This document shows positions 41,887 to 50,429 of a stretch of 64,000 bases of DNA, in pieces. A program made the translations under genes and the position numbers. Origin of the DNA: Myxococcus stipitatus DSM 14675 (GTDB lineage: Bacteria; Myxococcota; Myxococcia; Myxococcales; Myxococcaceae); the NCBI RefSeq assembly GCF_000331735.1, contig NC_020126.1, positions 7,257,501 through 7,321,500 on the forward strand. Direction: 5' to 3'. Every line of letters begins with the position of its first letter. Position 1 is the first letter of the stretch. The notes under the pieces were generated by a model, which did not search any database, was not told where the DNA came from, and worked only from the letters and a program-made list of their open reading frames with translations.

Positions 41887-42459
41887 ATGCCGGTAAAACG
41901 AACGCCCAAACCGCTCCGCCCGTTGGACGCCATCGCCAGTGCACTGCGCCGGGAGCGGGAGCGCGCGGACGTCTCGCTGTCGGAGCTCGCCCGGCGCGCC
42001 AACGTCTCCAAGTCCACCCTCTCCCAACTGGAGTCCGGCACCGGAAATCCCAGCATCGAGACCCTGTGGGCCCTCGCCGTGGCCCTGGGCATTCCGTTCA
42101 GCCGGCTGGTGGACCCACCCATCCGACAGGTGAAGGTCATCCGCGCGGGTGAGGGCGCCGCCATCCGCTCCGAGCAGGCCCACTTCACGGGCATCATGTT
42201 GTCGGCCTGTCCTCCCGGTGCGCGCAGGGACCTCTATGTCATCAACCTGGAGCCCGGCTCCTCGCGCCAGGCCCAGGCCCACATCCCGGGCAGCGTCGAG
42301 CACCTCTACGTCAGCAAGGGGCGCCTGCGCACAGGCCCCACGGACACCACCGTGGAGCTCGGCCCCGGGGATTACGCGACCTTTCCCGGCGATGTTCCCC
42401 ACTTCTACGAGGCGCTCGCCCCGCACACCGTCGCGGTCATGCTCATGGAGCACGTGTAG
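41887..42459 (+). CDS. XRE-family regulator with C-terminal cupin
   Basis: 190 aa. Residues 14-72 form an XRE helix-turn-helix (VSLSELARRANVSKSTLSQLESG) and residues 110-185 a cupin barrel (SVEHLYVSKGRL, PGDYATFPGDVPHFYEA). Such proteins sense small ligands and often control a neighbouring amino-acid exporter; the divergent azlCD pair is the evident target. Confidence 0.88.
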   Translation: MPVKRTPKPLRPLDAIASALRRERERADVSLSELARRANVSKSTLSQLESGTGNPSIETLWALAVALGIPFSRLVDPPIRQVKVIRAGEGAAIRSEQAHFTGIMLSACPPGARRDLYVINLEPGSSRQAQAHIPGSVEHLYVSKGRLRTGPTDTTVELGPGDYATFPGDVPHFYEALAPHTVAVMLMEHV

Positions 42460-42525
42460 GAACCCACACACCGTCGAATCTCCGGGGCTGAACCGGCGCG
42501 CGGGACATGGGAGACTCCCAGGCGC

Positions 42526-44040
42526 ATGAGTACGGCGCCCATCCTCGGAATCGACTTCGGGACCACCAACACGTCGGCGGCCTTCTTCGACAAGGCAGGC
42601 AAGCTGAGGGTGGTGCCCGTCACGGACAAGAGCTTCACGCTGCCCTCGGTGGTGTGGTTCCACGCGGCGGACAAGGCCATCGTCGGCCATGCGGCGCGTC
42701 GGCAGATCATCGACGACCCGCGCCATACCGTCTTCGGCGCCAAGCGCTTCCTCGGCCGCCGCTACCAGTCCGAGTACGTCACCCAGCACAAGGACAAGTA
42801 CGCCTTCGAGCTCGTCGAGGCCCCCGACGGCTACACCGCCGTGAAGATGTACGGGAAGGTGACATCGCTGACGGACGTCACCCAGCTGGTCATCAAGCAG
42901 ATTCTCACCCTGGCGAACCACGCCGCCGGAGAGCCCTTCCGCGAGTGCGTGCTGACGGTGCCCGCGCACGCCAGCATCCGCCAGCGCGAGGCGGTGCGAC
43001 AGGCGGCCGAGCAGTGTGGCCTCCAGGTCCGCGCCATCATCAACGAGCCCACCGCCGCCGCGCTGTACTACGCCAACCTGCGCAACCCCGAGCAGACGGT
43101 GATGGTGTTCGACCTGGGCGGCGGCACGTTCGACGCCACGCTCCTCGCCGTGCACAACCGGGTGGTGAAGGTGCTGGCCACCGGCGGCGATGCGTTCCTC
43201 GGCGGCGCCAACTTCGACGAGCGCATCGTCGAGTTCCTCGTGTCCGACTTCCAGCGCCAGCACGGCATCGACCTGCGCGCGAACCAGGTCGTGATGCAGC
43301 GGCTGGTCTTCGCGGCCGAGTCCGCGAAGATGACGCTGAGCACGCGCGACTCCACCGTGATGCGCGTGCCCTGCATCGCCCAGAAGGACGGCGGCTTCGT
43401 CGACTTCGACTACACGCTCACGCGCAAGCAGTTGGAGGAGATGGTGTTCCAGCTCATCGAGCGCGCCGCCTCCGCGTGCGACGACGTGCTGGAGCGCGCG
43501 AAGCTCAAGGCGGACAACATCGACGAGCTGGTGCTGGTCGGTGGACAGACGCGCATGCCCGTCATCCGCCAGCGCTTCTCGCACTTCAAGCGGCTGTCCT
43601 CGGACAAGGAGGTCAACCCGGAGCTGGGCGTGGCGGTGGGCGCGGCCATCCTCGGCCGCAACCTGGCGCGTGGCATCAGCGGGCTGACGGACGTGGTGCC
43701 CATGCCCATCGGCATCATGGTGCCCGGTGGCGCCCAGCACGAGGTCATCCCCGCCAACACCCCCGTGCCCGCGACGCGGTCCGTGACGCTCGAGCTGCCG
43801 CTCATCCCGGGCCCCATCTCCGTGGCCCTGTTCGAGTCCCTGGACACCACCACCGTGGAGCGCGAGCTCTTGGGCACCGTGCGCATCGAGCTCGACTGGC
43901 GGACGACCCACAAGGGCCCCACCACGCTGGAGCTGCGCATGGGCCAGGACTTCATCCTCAACGCGGCGCTCGTCTCCCCTCAGGGCACGCGCCACCCGCT
44001 CACCATCACGGACCTGCGCGCGCCCAAGCGGACCTCGTAG
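42526..44040 (+). CDS. Hsp70/DnaK-like ATPase
   Basis: 504 aa. The nucleotide-binding domain has ILGIDFGTTNTSAAFF, INEPTAAALYYANL, VFDLGGGTFDATLL and LVGGQTRMPVI, all phosphate and connect motifs of Hsp70. After about residue 385 a beta-sandwich substrate part follows, but the alpha-helical lid and C-terminal tail of DnaK (about 130 residues) are missing. No dnaJ or grpE is nearby. It is one of the short DnaK-like proteins common in myxobacteria, not the housekeeping chaperone. Confidence 0.85.
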   Translation: MSTAPILGIDFGTTNTSAAFFDKAGKLRVVPVTDKSFTLPSVVWFHAADKAIVGHAARRQIIDDPRHTVFGAKRFLGRRYQSEYVTQHKDKYAFELVEAPDGYTAVKMYGKVTSLTDVTQLVIKQILTLANHAAGEPFRECVLTVPAHASIRQREAVRQAAEQCGLQVRAIINEPTAAALYYANLRNPEQTVMVFDLGGGTFDATLLAVHNRVVKVLATGGDAFLGGANFDERIVEFLVSDFQRQHGIDLRANQVVMQRLVFAAESAKMTLSTRDSTVMRVPCIAQKDGGFVDFDYTLTRKQLEEMVFQLIERAASACDDVLERAKLKADNIDELVLVGGQTRMPVIRQRFSHFKRLSSDKEVNPELGVAVGAAILGRNLARGISGLTDVVPMPIGIMVPGGAQHEVIPANTPVPATRSVTLELPLIPGPISVALFESLDTTTVERELLGTVRIELDWRTTHKGPTTLELRMGQDFILNAALVSPQGTRHPLTITDLRAPKRTS

Positions 44041-44064
44041 TGCCCGCGCCTGGCGGGCCGCGGC

Positions 44065-44376
44065 TCACTGGAGGTCTTGCGGGAGGATGCCCGTGATGGA
44101 GGTTCCCTCGCCTGGGTCCATCACGATGACCTCCGCGGCCACGTGGACTCCCGCGGCGATGTAGAAGCCCACGCGCACCTGGGCCGCGTCGGTGAGGCGG
44201 CCCCGCACCCGCGAATCGGTCCAGAGGTAGCGGGTGCGGTCGTCGATGCGAAGGGTGAGGTCCTCGCCCGCGCCCACGTCATGCACCGTGAGGTGGTCCG
44301 GTCCCGCTTCGACAATGGGACCGCTCACCGCCTCGTCTACCTTGTCCAGGTCAATGCTCGCGCTTCCCGTCAGCAT
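44065..44376 (-). CDS. Small beta-rich protein, DUF5666-like
   Basis: 103 aa without a signal peptide from this start. The pattern VSGPIVEAGPDHLTVHDVGAG then LTLRIDDRTRY and RVGFYIAAG resembles OB-fold DUF5666-type repeats, which bind unknown ligands. Ends 25 bp from the converging Hsp70-like gene. Tentative. Confidence 0.5.
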   Translation of the reverse strand: MLTGSASIDLDKVDEAVSGPIVEAGPDHLTVHDVGAGEDLTLRIDDRTRYLWTDSRVRGRLTDAAQVRVGFYIAAGVHVAAEVIVMDPGEGTSITGILPQDLQ

Positions 44377-44696
44377 GGCGCTCCCATTCCGGAGGCTCGC
44401 TGCTCGGCCTCGCCCGACTCACCAGCCGAGCCCGAGCCCCTTCACCCGCCCGACACGGTGAAGCCTGGCCCCCATCCAGCCCACAAGCTGTCCCCGACTC
44501 CCGGCCGGGGCCAGCCACGCCAAGCCCCCTGCCCCTCCACTCACCGGGGGAGCAATCGGCGCCCCACGCGAGGATGCGGTGATTCCTCGGAGGACATCCT
44601 CGCGCAGGCAAGGACAGCGTCCGGTGGACACAGGCTGTCGCACAGGTCCCGGGAGACAGGTCCCAGTCCTGGTGTGAGCCCACGCACCTCCGAGCG
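44377..44696. other. 320-bp gap, no gene seen
   Basis: Frames here are short and of shadow composition (Arg/Pro/Ser-rich). It lies upstream of the minus-strand DUF5666-like gene and downstream of the yedK stop, so it should hold the promoter of the former. Confidence 0.4.
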
Positions 44697-45371
44697 CTAC
44701 GCGGCCACTCGCGCCACGCACTCAGCCACGTCATTCGTGGGCGAGTTGACCACGCGCGATACCTCGTACGTCTCCAGCCCGCCATCGGCCGCGGGCACGA
44801 GCAGCGGCAGCAACACGGACGCGTCCTGCGGCTCGGGGCGCAGCCACACCTCCTGCGCCTGAGGCGGGAGGATGACGGGCATCCGGTCGTGGATGGGCGC
44901 CATCAGCGTGTTGGGGCCCGTGGTGATGATGGTGCAGGTGCGCAGCACCTCGCCCGTGTCCGGCGCCGTCCACTCCTCCCACAGGCCCGCGAGCGCCAGA
45001 GGCTTTGCGTCTTCGCGCTGGAAGAGAAAGGGCGTCTTCGGCTTCGTCGACTGCTTCCACTCGTACCAGCCATCCACCAACACCAGGCACCGGCGCCGCT
45101 TCAGCGCGCTGCGGAAGCTGGGCTTCTCCGCCACCGTCTCGCCTCGCGCGTTGATGAGCTTGCTGCCGATGCTGGCCTCCTTCGCCCACGAGGGGATGAG
45201 TCCCCAACGGAAGGCATCCAACATCCTCGCGCCGTCGTTGGGCACCACGGGCATGAGCTGCGTGGGGGCCAGGTTGAAGCGTGGACGGTCCACCGCCGCG
45301 CGAATGCCGGCGAGGCCCAGTTCCACGACGAGCTGATCAGGAGACGTTCGGACGGTGACTCGGCCACACAT
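44697..45371 (-). CDS. yedK: SOS-response-associated protein YedK/HMCES
   Basis: 224 aa starting MCGR, where Cys2 becomes N-terminal and forms a thiazolidine crosslink with abasic sites in single-stranded DNA. Other family marks: FNLAPTQ, WGLIPSWA, NARGETV, CLVLVDGWYEW and IHDRMPV (active-site His). It shields abasic sites at replication forks. The extended frame upstream of 45371 is antisense to the lipoprotein gene and lacks the mandatory MCG start. Confidence 0.93.
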   Translation of the reverse strand: MCGRVTVRTSPDQLVVELGLAGIRAAVDRPRFNLAPTQLMPVVPNDGARMLDAFRWGLIPSWAKEASIGSKLINARGETVAEKPSFRSALKRRRCLVLVDGWYEWKQSTKPKTPFLFQREDAKPLALAGLWEEWTAPDTGEVLRTCTIITTGPNTLMAPIHDRMPVILPPQAQEVWLRPEPQDASVLLPLLVPAADGGLETYEVSRVVNSPTNDVAECVARVAA

Positions 45372-45480
45372 GGGCGCGGAGTATCGCCCTGTCTGGGACT
45401 GGACCCAAGCCATCCGTGCAGGGAGGCCCCCGGAGCAAGCAAACACCGCGGGCTTCCCTCCTGGTCTACATAGACGGGCC

Positions 45481-46131
45481 ATGAACCGGTCCACGCTCGT
45501 GTCCGTCTGTGCCGCCACCCTGCTCCTCGCCTGCACGGAGCGCTCGTCCAGTCCCTCCGCCCCCGCGGACGCGAGCCCGCCACCGCCCGCCACCGAGGCA
45601 CCGGCCCCCACTGCCCCCAGCGCGACCGCCCCCGCCGCGGACTCGGGCCCTGCGCCGAGCGAGGTGAAGTGCTCCGCGAAGGCCCTGCCCCCCAGGCCCA
45701 CGAGCGCCACTGTCCCTCCCCTGCCCACGCCCGTGGAGACCATGCGGGAGAACATCATCGCGGCGGCTCGGGCGTGTGATTACGCGCGGCTCGCGAAGCT
45801 GGTGGATGAGAACGGGCAAGGCGTGCGCTTCACCTTCGGCGAAGGCAATGACGCGGTCGCGTACTGGAAGGAAGAGGAGGCCCGGGACGTGCCCGTCCTC
45901 GCACGCATCGCGCAGGTGCTCGAGCTCCCGTATGCGAAGGAGGGAGACCTCTACTACTGGCCCTCCGTCCACATCACCGGCCTCAAGAGCGCGAAGGACT
46001 GGAAGCCGCTCGTCGGCATCTATCCGGAGGCCCAGCTCAAGGCGATGCAGAAGGACAACGGCTCGTATCTGGGGCTGCGCGTGGGCATCGACAAGGCGGG
46101 AGACTGGCAGCTCGCCGTCGCGGGGGACTGA
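45481..46131 (+). CDS. Lipoprotein of unknown function
   Basis: 216 aa. Signal MNRSTLVSVCAATLLLAC with lipobox Cys18, then a Pro/Ala/Ser-rich tether (about 20-75) and a compact domain (about 85-216) with YARLAKLVDENG, FTFGEGNDAVAYWKEEE and YYWPSVHITG. Similar domains occur in other myxobacterial lipoproteins, without known role. Confidence 0.65.
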   Translation: MNRSTLVSVCAATLLLACTERSSSPSAPADASPPPPATEAPAPTAPSATAPAADSGPAPSEVKCSAKALPPRPTSATVPPLPTPVETMRENIIAAARACDYARLAKLVDENGQGVRFTFGEGNDAVAYWKEEEARDVPVLARIAQVLELPYAKEGDLYYWPSVHITGLKSAKDWKPLVGIYPEAQLKAMQKDNGSYLGLRVGIDKAGDWQLAVAGD

Positions 46132-46238
46132 GGCCCTGCCCCACCGTTCGCTGCTCGGGGTGGACCACTCGCCGCGTCTCCCTCGCCGTTCCCTGCACGC
46201 GTCCGTTCCACTCAGCCGCCAGTGACATCCTGGCGCGC

Positions 46239-47774
46239 ATGAGAAGACCTCGACTGCTGCTCCTGTTCGCCGCCCTGCTCTTCGCCACGTCAGCGGCCTC
46301 CGCCGAGGACCTCGCGCGTCCCCGCCTCCAGGCGGCACTCGAGGCCATGGGCGGAGAGGCGAAGCTGCGGGCCCTCTCCAGCCTCCGCATCGGTGGTATC
46401 GGCCACTGGAACCTCATGGAGCAGTCCGAGCGGCCCTCGCCCCCCTGGCTCGTCATGTACGAGCAGGTCGACGAGGTACGAGACCTTCGTCAGCGCCGCC
46501 TGCGCCAGAAGACCGAGGGCCGCGGCGCCGGTGGCCGCGACGCGTGGGAAGGCGCGACGATGGTGTTGTCCGACGGCGTGGTGGGCTTGGAGATGGGCGG
46601 GCAGTGGCGTCCCGCGGGCGGCGCGCAGCTGCAGGACATGGAAGAGCGCCTCGACTTCGCGCCCGAGCGAGTCCTCCTCACCGCGCTGGCCGCCACCGAC
46701 CTGCGCTCCGCTCCCGACACCGTGTTGCAGGACGTCCCGCACCACGTGCTGACGTTCCGCCATGGGCAGGCATCGGCGAAGCTGTTCCTGAATGCACGGA
46801 CCCGGCTGCCCACGCAGGTGGAGCTCATCGCCGCGCATCCGGGCGACATGTTCTGGAGTGTCTGGGGGGACGTCCGCACCCGACTCATCTTCCAGGCCTG
46901 GGCGCTGGAGCCCGGCGGCCTGCGCTATCCGCGCCACTGGGAGTGGGAGCGCAACGGCGGCTCCTACCATGCCTTCACCATCACCCGGCTGGAGCTGGAC
47001 GCCAGGCTCGTCGACGCGGACTTCACCCTTCCCGACACCGTGAAGCAGGCGTTCGCCGCGCGGAGCAAGAACACCGTCGAGGACCGCCCTCTGGGTCGCC
47101 CCGACCGTCCCGCCGTCGAGCTGGTGCCCGGAGTGGTCCACATCCCCGGTGCATGGGACATCGCCCTGGTGAAGCAGGACGACGGACTGGTCATCATCGA
47201 GGCCCCCATCTCCTCGGGCTACTCGGCGCGGGTGATGGAGGAGGTCCAGCGCCGCTTCCCTGGCGTGAAGGTGAAGGCCACGGTGTCCACCAGCGATGCG
47301 TGGCCCCACGTGGGCGGTGTGCGGGAGTACGTCGCGCGCGGAGTTCCGCTCCACGTGCTGGACGTCAATGTGCCGCTCGTGGACCGCGTCGTGAAGACGC
47401 CGCGCACGCTTGCTCCGGATGCACTCGCGAAGGCACCTCGCGGCGCGGTGCTCCGCCCCGTGGGCAAGCGCACCCCGCTGGGCTCCGGGAAGAATCGGAT
47501 GGAGCTGGTGCCCGTGCGAACGGAGACCGGCGAGCGCATGCTCTTCGTCTGGTTCCCCGAGCACCGCCTCCTCTACACCAGTGACCTGGTGCAGCCGATG
47601 CCGGATGGCTCGTTCTTCAACGTGCAGCAGGTCTCCGAGACGGTGGAGGTCGCTGCCCGGGAGAAGCTCGACGTGGCGCGCGTCTTCGGCATGCACCTGG
47701 CGGCCACCGATTGGCCCGCGCTTCCTCGAGCGGTGGAGAAGGTGCGCGCGCCCGTCGCGGACACGACGCCCTGA
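46239..47774 (+). CDS. Exported metallo-beta-lactamase-fold protein with degenerate metal site
   Basis: 511 aa with a signal peptide (MRRPRLLLLFAALLFATSAASA). The C-terminal half (about 285-511) follows the MBL fold: VHIPGAWDIALVKQDDGLVIIEAP, then VSTSDAWPHVGGVREYV where active enzymes have TTHxHxDHxGG, and later LLYTSDLVQPMP in place of the Asp motif. Most zinc ligands are replaced; only the final His of the first motif is kept. It may be a binding protein rather than a hydrolase. Confidence 0.72.
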   Translation: MRRPRLLLLFAALLFATSAASAEDLARPRLQAALEAMGGEAKLRALSSLRIGGIGHWNLMEQSERPSPPWLVMYEQVDEVRDLRQRRLRQKTEGRGAGGRDAWEGATMVLSDGVVGLEMGGQWRPAGGAQLQDMEERLDFAPERVLLTALAATDLRSAPDTVLQDVPHHVLTFRHGQASAKLFLNARTRLPTQVELIAAHPGDMFWSVWGDVRTRLIFQAWALEPGGLRYPRHWEWERNGGSYHAFTITRLELDARLVDADFTLPDTVKQAFAARSKNTVEDRPLGRPDRPAVELVPGVVHIPGAWDIALVKQDDGLVIIEAPISSGYSARVMEEVQRRFPGVKVKATVSTSDAWPHVGGVREYVARGVPLHVLDVNVPLVDRVVKTPRTLAPDALAKAPRGAVLRPVGKRTPLGSGKNRMELVPVRTETGERMLFVWFPEHRLLYTSDLVQPMPDGSFFNVQQVSETVEVAAREKLDVARVFGMHLAATDWPALPRAVEKVRAPVADTTP

Positions 47775-47874
47775 CCTCGCGCCAGGCCCCCGGGAATGAA
47801 TGAAGGTCGACCCGCCGCGGCACTGCGCCGCCGCGGGATGCCGCGCGCGGTCGGTCGAAGGGAGGTCCGGGGGC

Positions 47875-48687
47875 TCAGCGAGCCCGCCCGAGCCTGCGCT
47901 CCAGCACGTCCTTGCGGCCACGGCTGACCCGCAGGCGCTGACCGGTGCTCAGCACCACCACCGTCTCGGTGGGTGAGTCATGGTGGAGCTCACGAATGCG
48001 CTCCACGTTGACGATGGCCGAGCGGTGGATGCGCACGAACCGCTCGGCATCCAGTTGAGCCTCCAGCGCCGCGAGGCTCTCGCGCAGCACGTACTCCTTG
48101 TCCCCCACGTGCAGCGTGACGCAGTAGTCGTCGGCCGCGACCCAGTCGATGTCCGGCACCGGCACGAGCACCGAGCGCGTCCCCACCTTCACCAGCAACC
48201 GGCCCAGCCCAGGCTCCACGGGTGTCTTCACGACGTCCGGCACCGGCGCGGAGGCAGGCCGGGCCGACGCATCCGAGAGCAGCGCCGCGAGCTTCCGCCC
48301 CAGCTCCGCCGCCTCCTCCTGGCGCAGCCGTGAGCGCGCGCGACTCAGCGCCTCATCGAAGCGCTCCTCCGCGAAGGGCTTCACCAGATAGTCCACCGCA
48401 TGCGCATCGAACGCGCGCACGGCGAAGGCGTCATACGCGGTGATGAAGATGACCGCGGGCATCCGCGCCACGCCCACCTCGCGGATGACCCCGAAGCCAT
48501 CCAGCTCCGGCATCTGCACGTCGAGCAGCACCAGCTTCGGCTTCAGCGACGCGATGGCCTCCACCGCTTCGCGTCCGTCGCGGCACTCCCCGCACACCAC
48601 CACGTCCGCGTGACGCGACAGGGCCTGCCTCAAGCCTCGCCGCGCGAGCGGCTCGTCATCCACCAGCAGGACACTCAGCTCAGCCAC
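47875..48687 (-). CDS. LytTR-family response regulator
   Basis: 270 aa: receiver domain with Asp56 (VLLDVQMPELDG) and C-terminal LytTR DNA-binding domain (DIDWVAADDYCVTLHVGDKEYVL; FVRIHRSAIVNVERI). GTG 48687 overlaps the end of the kinase gene by 8 bp. It pairs with the LytS-type kinase upstream; targets unknown. Confidence 0.9.
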   Translation of the reverse strand: MAELSVLLVDDEPLARRGLRQALSRHADVVVCGECRDGREAVEAIASLKPKLVLLDVQMPELDGFGVIREVGVARMPAVIFITAYDAFAVRAFDAHAVDYLVKPFAEERFDEALSRARSRLRQEEAAELGRKLAALLSDASARPASAPVPDVVKTPVEPGLGRLLVKVGTRSVLVPVPDIDWVAADDYCVTLHVGDKEYVLRESLAALEAQLDAERFVRIHRSAIVNVERIRELHHDSPTETVVVLSTGQRLRVSRGRKDVLERRLGRAR

Positions 48688-49816
48688 GCGCGCCCCCAGA
48701 GACGGGGAAGGGCAGGAGCGGGAGGAGGACGGTGGCCACCGTGCCCACGCCTTGCGACGGTGCGCCCACGCTGACACGCCCCGCCTCGCCATAGAGCTGC
48801 GAGAGCCGCGCCCGTGTGTTCGACAGGCCGATGCCAGGGCTGCGCTCCAGGTCGAAGCCCTCCGGGAGGCCGGGCCCGTCGTCCTCCACCACCAACTCCA
48901 GCACGTCCCCCCGCCTCCGAGCGCCGATGCGCAACCGGCCCGCGGCGGAGCGCGCGGAGACCCCATGGCGGATGGCGTTCTCCACCAGCGGCTGGAGCAC
49001 GAGGTTCGGGACTCGCGCGTCGAGGAGCGCGTCATCCACCTCCCACGTCACGCGCAGCCGGTCCTGGAAGCGCAGTTGTTGAATCTCCAGGTAGCGCGAG
49101 AGCACCGCGACCTCGTCCCGCAGGGAGACCTCTTGCGTGGCGCCCTGCTGGAGCAGCCGGCGCAGGATGTCACTCAACAGCACGAGCATCCTCGCGGCCG
49201 TGTCCGTCTCGTTCGCGCGCACCAGCACGACGATGGCGTTGAGCGTGTTGAACAAGAAGTGCGGATGGAGCTGGACCTGGAGGGCCAGGAGCCGGGCCTC
49301 CGCGAGCTCGACGGCCAGCGCCGCCGCCTGCCGCTCCTTCTCCCGCGCGCGCTCCTGCGAAGCCAGCGACTGCGCCACCGCCACCACCGCCGCGTACGTC
49401 ATCGCCACCATGGGCATCCAGCCCAGGATGTAGCGCAGCACCATCGAAGAGAAGGACAGCGCCCCGGCCGCCGCCAGGCCCGAGGAGAAAGCGTCCTGGC
49501 ACAGCGAATACGCCAGGGCGAAGAGGCCCCCCACGCCCAGACACGTCACCCCATGGCCGGCCCAGGCCTTCGCTTGGAAGGGCCTGCCCAAGGGCCACCG
49601 CCGCACCAACAGGAGCACCAGCGGCGTGACGGGGACCCACACGTACCAGGCCGGAAGCTGCGTCACGACCGCGCGCCAGAACGGCATGGGCCGCTGCGCC
49701 GACAGGCTGAAGAAGTACGTCTCCACTGCGGAGAACATCCCGGGCGCGGACCACACGGCGACCCACTTCAGCACTCGCCGCCACGGGCTGGACGGCGTCT
49801 GTTCCACGGGGCTCAC
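48680..49816 (-). CDS. LytS/YehU-type sensor histidine kinase
   Basis: 378 aa. Four or five membrane helices in residues 30-160, then the His-kinase motif LQVQLHPHFLFNTLNAI and an HATPase domain with LVENAIRHGV and DDGPGLPEG. It phosphorylates the LytTR regulator encoded next. No extracytoplasmic sensor domain is seen, so the signal is likely a membrane change. Confidence 0.9.
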   Translation of the reverse strand: MSPVEQTPSSPWRRVLKWVAVWSAPGMFSAVETYFFSLSAQRPMPFWRAVVTQLPAWYVWVPVTPLVLLLVRRWPLGRPFQAKAWAGHGVTCLGVGGLFALAYSLCQDAFSSGLAAAGALSFSSMVLRYILGWMPMVAMTYAAVVAVAQSLASQERAREKERQAAALAVELAEARLLALQVQLHPHFLFNTLNAIVVLVRANETDTAARMLVLLSDILRRLLQQGATQEVSLRDEVAVLSRYLEIQQLRFQDRLRVTWEVDDALLDARVPNLVLQPLVENAIRHGVSARSAAGRLRIGARRRGDVLELVVEDDGPGLPEGFDLERSPGIGLSNTRARLSQLYGEAGRVSVGAPSQGVGTVATVLLPLLPFPVSGGARG

Positions 49817-49955
49817 GAGGCCCTCAGTCTAGCGAAGTCGCGCGGACTTCGATGTGCATTCCCGTCGCCACCTCGGAGGGTCGGGGCGCGGGCAGGTGGC
49901 TCGCTTGCGCGCCTCGTCTTCGGTGACCACTTGTCCAGGGAGGAGGTCACGACAC

Positions 49956-50411
49956 ATGGCACTTGGAAGAACGAAGGCGGTCCCCACCCTCGCGGTGACG
50001 GACCTGGGCGCGGCTCGCAGGTTCTATTCGGAGGTGCTGGGGTTCGAGGAACGTCACGACGGCGGGGAGGAAGGCGCCGCCCTGTACGAGGTGAGCGACG
50101 GGTCCTTCCTCCTGATCTATGAGCGCTCGACGCCGTCCGGCTCCACCGCCACCGCCTGTGCGTTCGCGGTGGAGGACGTGGAGGCCACCGCCGATGCGCT
50201 GCGCCGCGCGGGCGTGAAGCTCGAGGACTACGACATTCCGGAGATGGGCATCCAGACGAAGAACGGCGTCGCAACAATGGGCGACATCAAGTCCGCCTGG
50301 TTCAAGGACCCGTCCGGCAACATCCTCGCCATCGACGACTCGCTCTCCCTGCTGGAGCGCCGAGGCCGGGAGTCGCGCACGGGCGCGCCCCAGGAAGGAC
50401 TGCATGCCTGA
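49956..50411 (+). CDS. VOC-superfamily (glyoxalase-like) protein
   Basis: 151 aa with one VOC fold: PTLAVTDLGAARRFYSEVLGF at the start and FKDPSGNILAI at the end, the usual metal-side motifs. A GAGGAGG lies 9 bases upstream of ATG 49956. Members include glyoxalases, dioxygenases and resistance proteins; the substrate cannot be inferred. Confidence 0.85.
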   Translation: MALGRTKAVPTLAVTDLGAARRFYSEVLGFEERHDGGEEGAALYEVSDGSFLLIYERSTPSGSTATACAFAVEDVEATADALRRAGVKLEDYDIPEMGIQTKNGVATMGDIKSAWFKDPSGNILAIDDSLSLLERRGRESRTGAPQEGLHA

Positions 50412-50429
50412 GGCGCGACGGGGGCGGCG

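Noticed and set aside
41872-43995. 707-codon minus-strand open frame
   Set aside because: Antisense of the Hsp70-like and XRE-cupin genes, which have clear motifs.
44042-44057. Hairpin GCCCGC..GCGGGC after the Hsp70-like gene
   Set aside because: Only six base pairs and no T-run; expected by chance in such GC-rich sequence.
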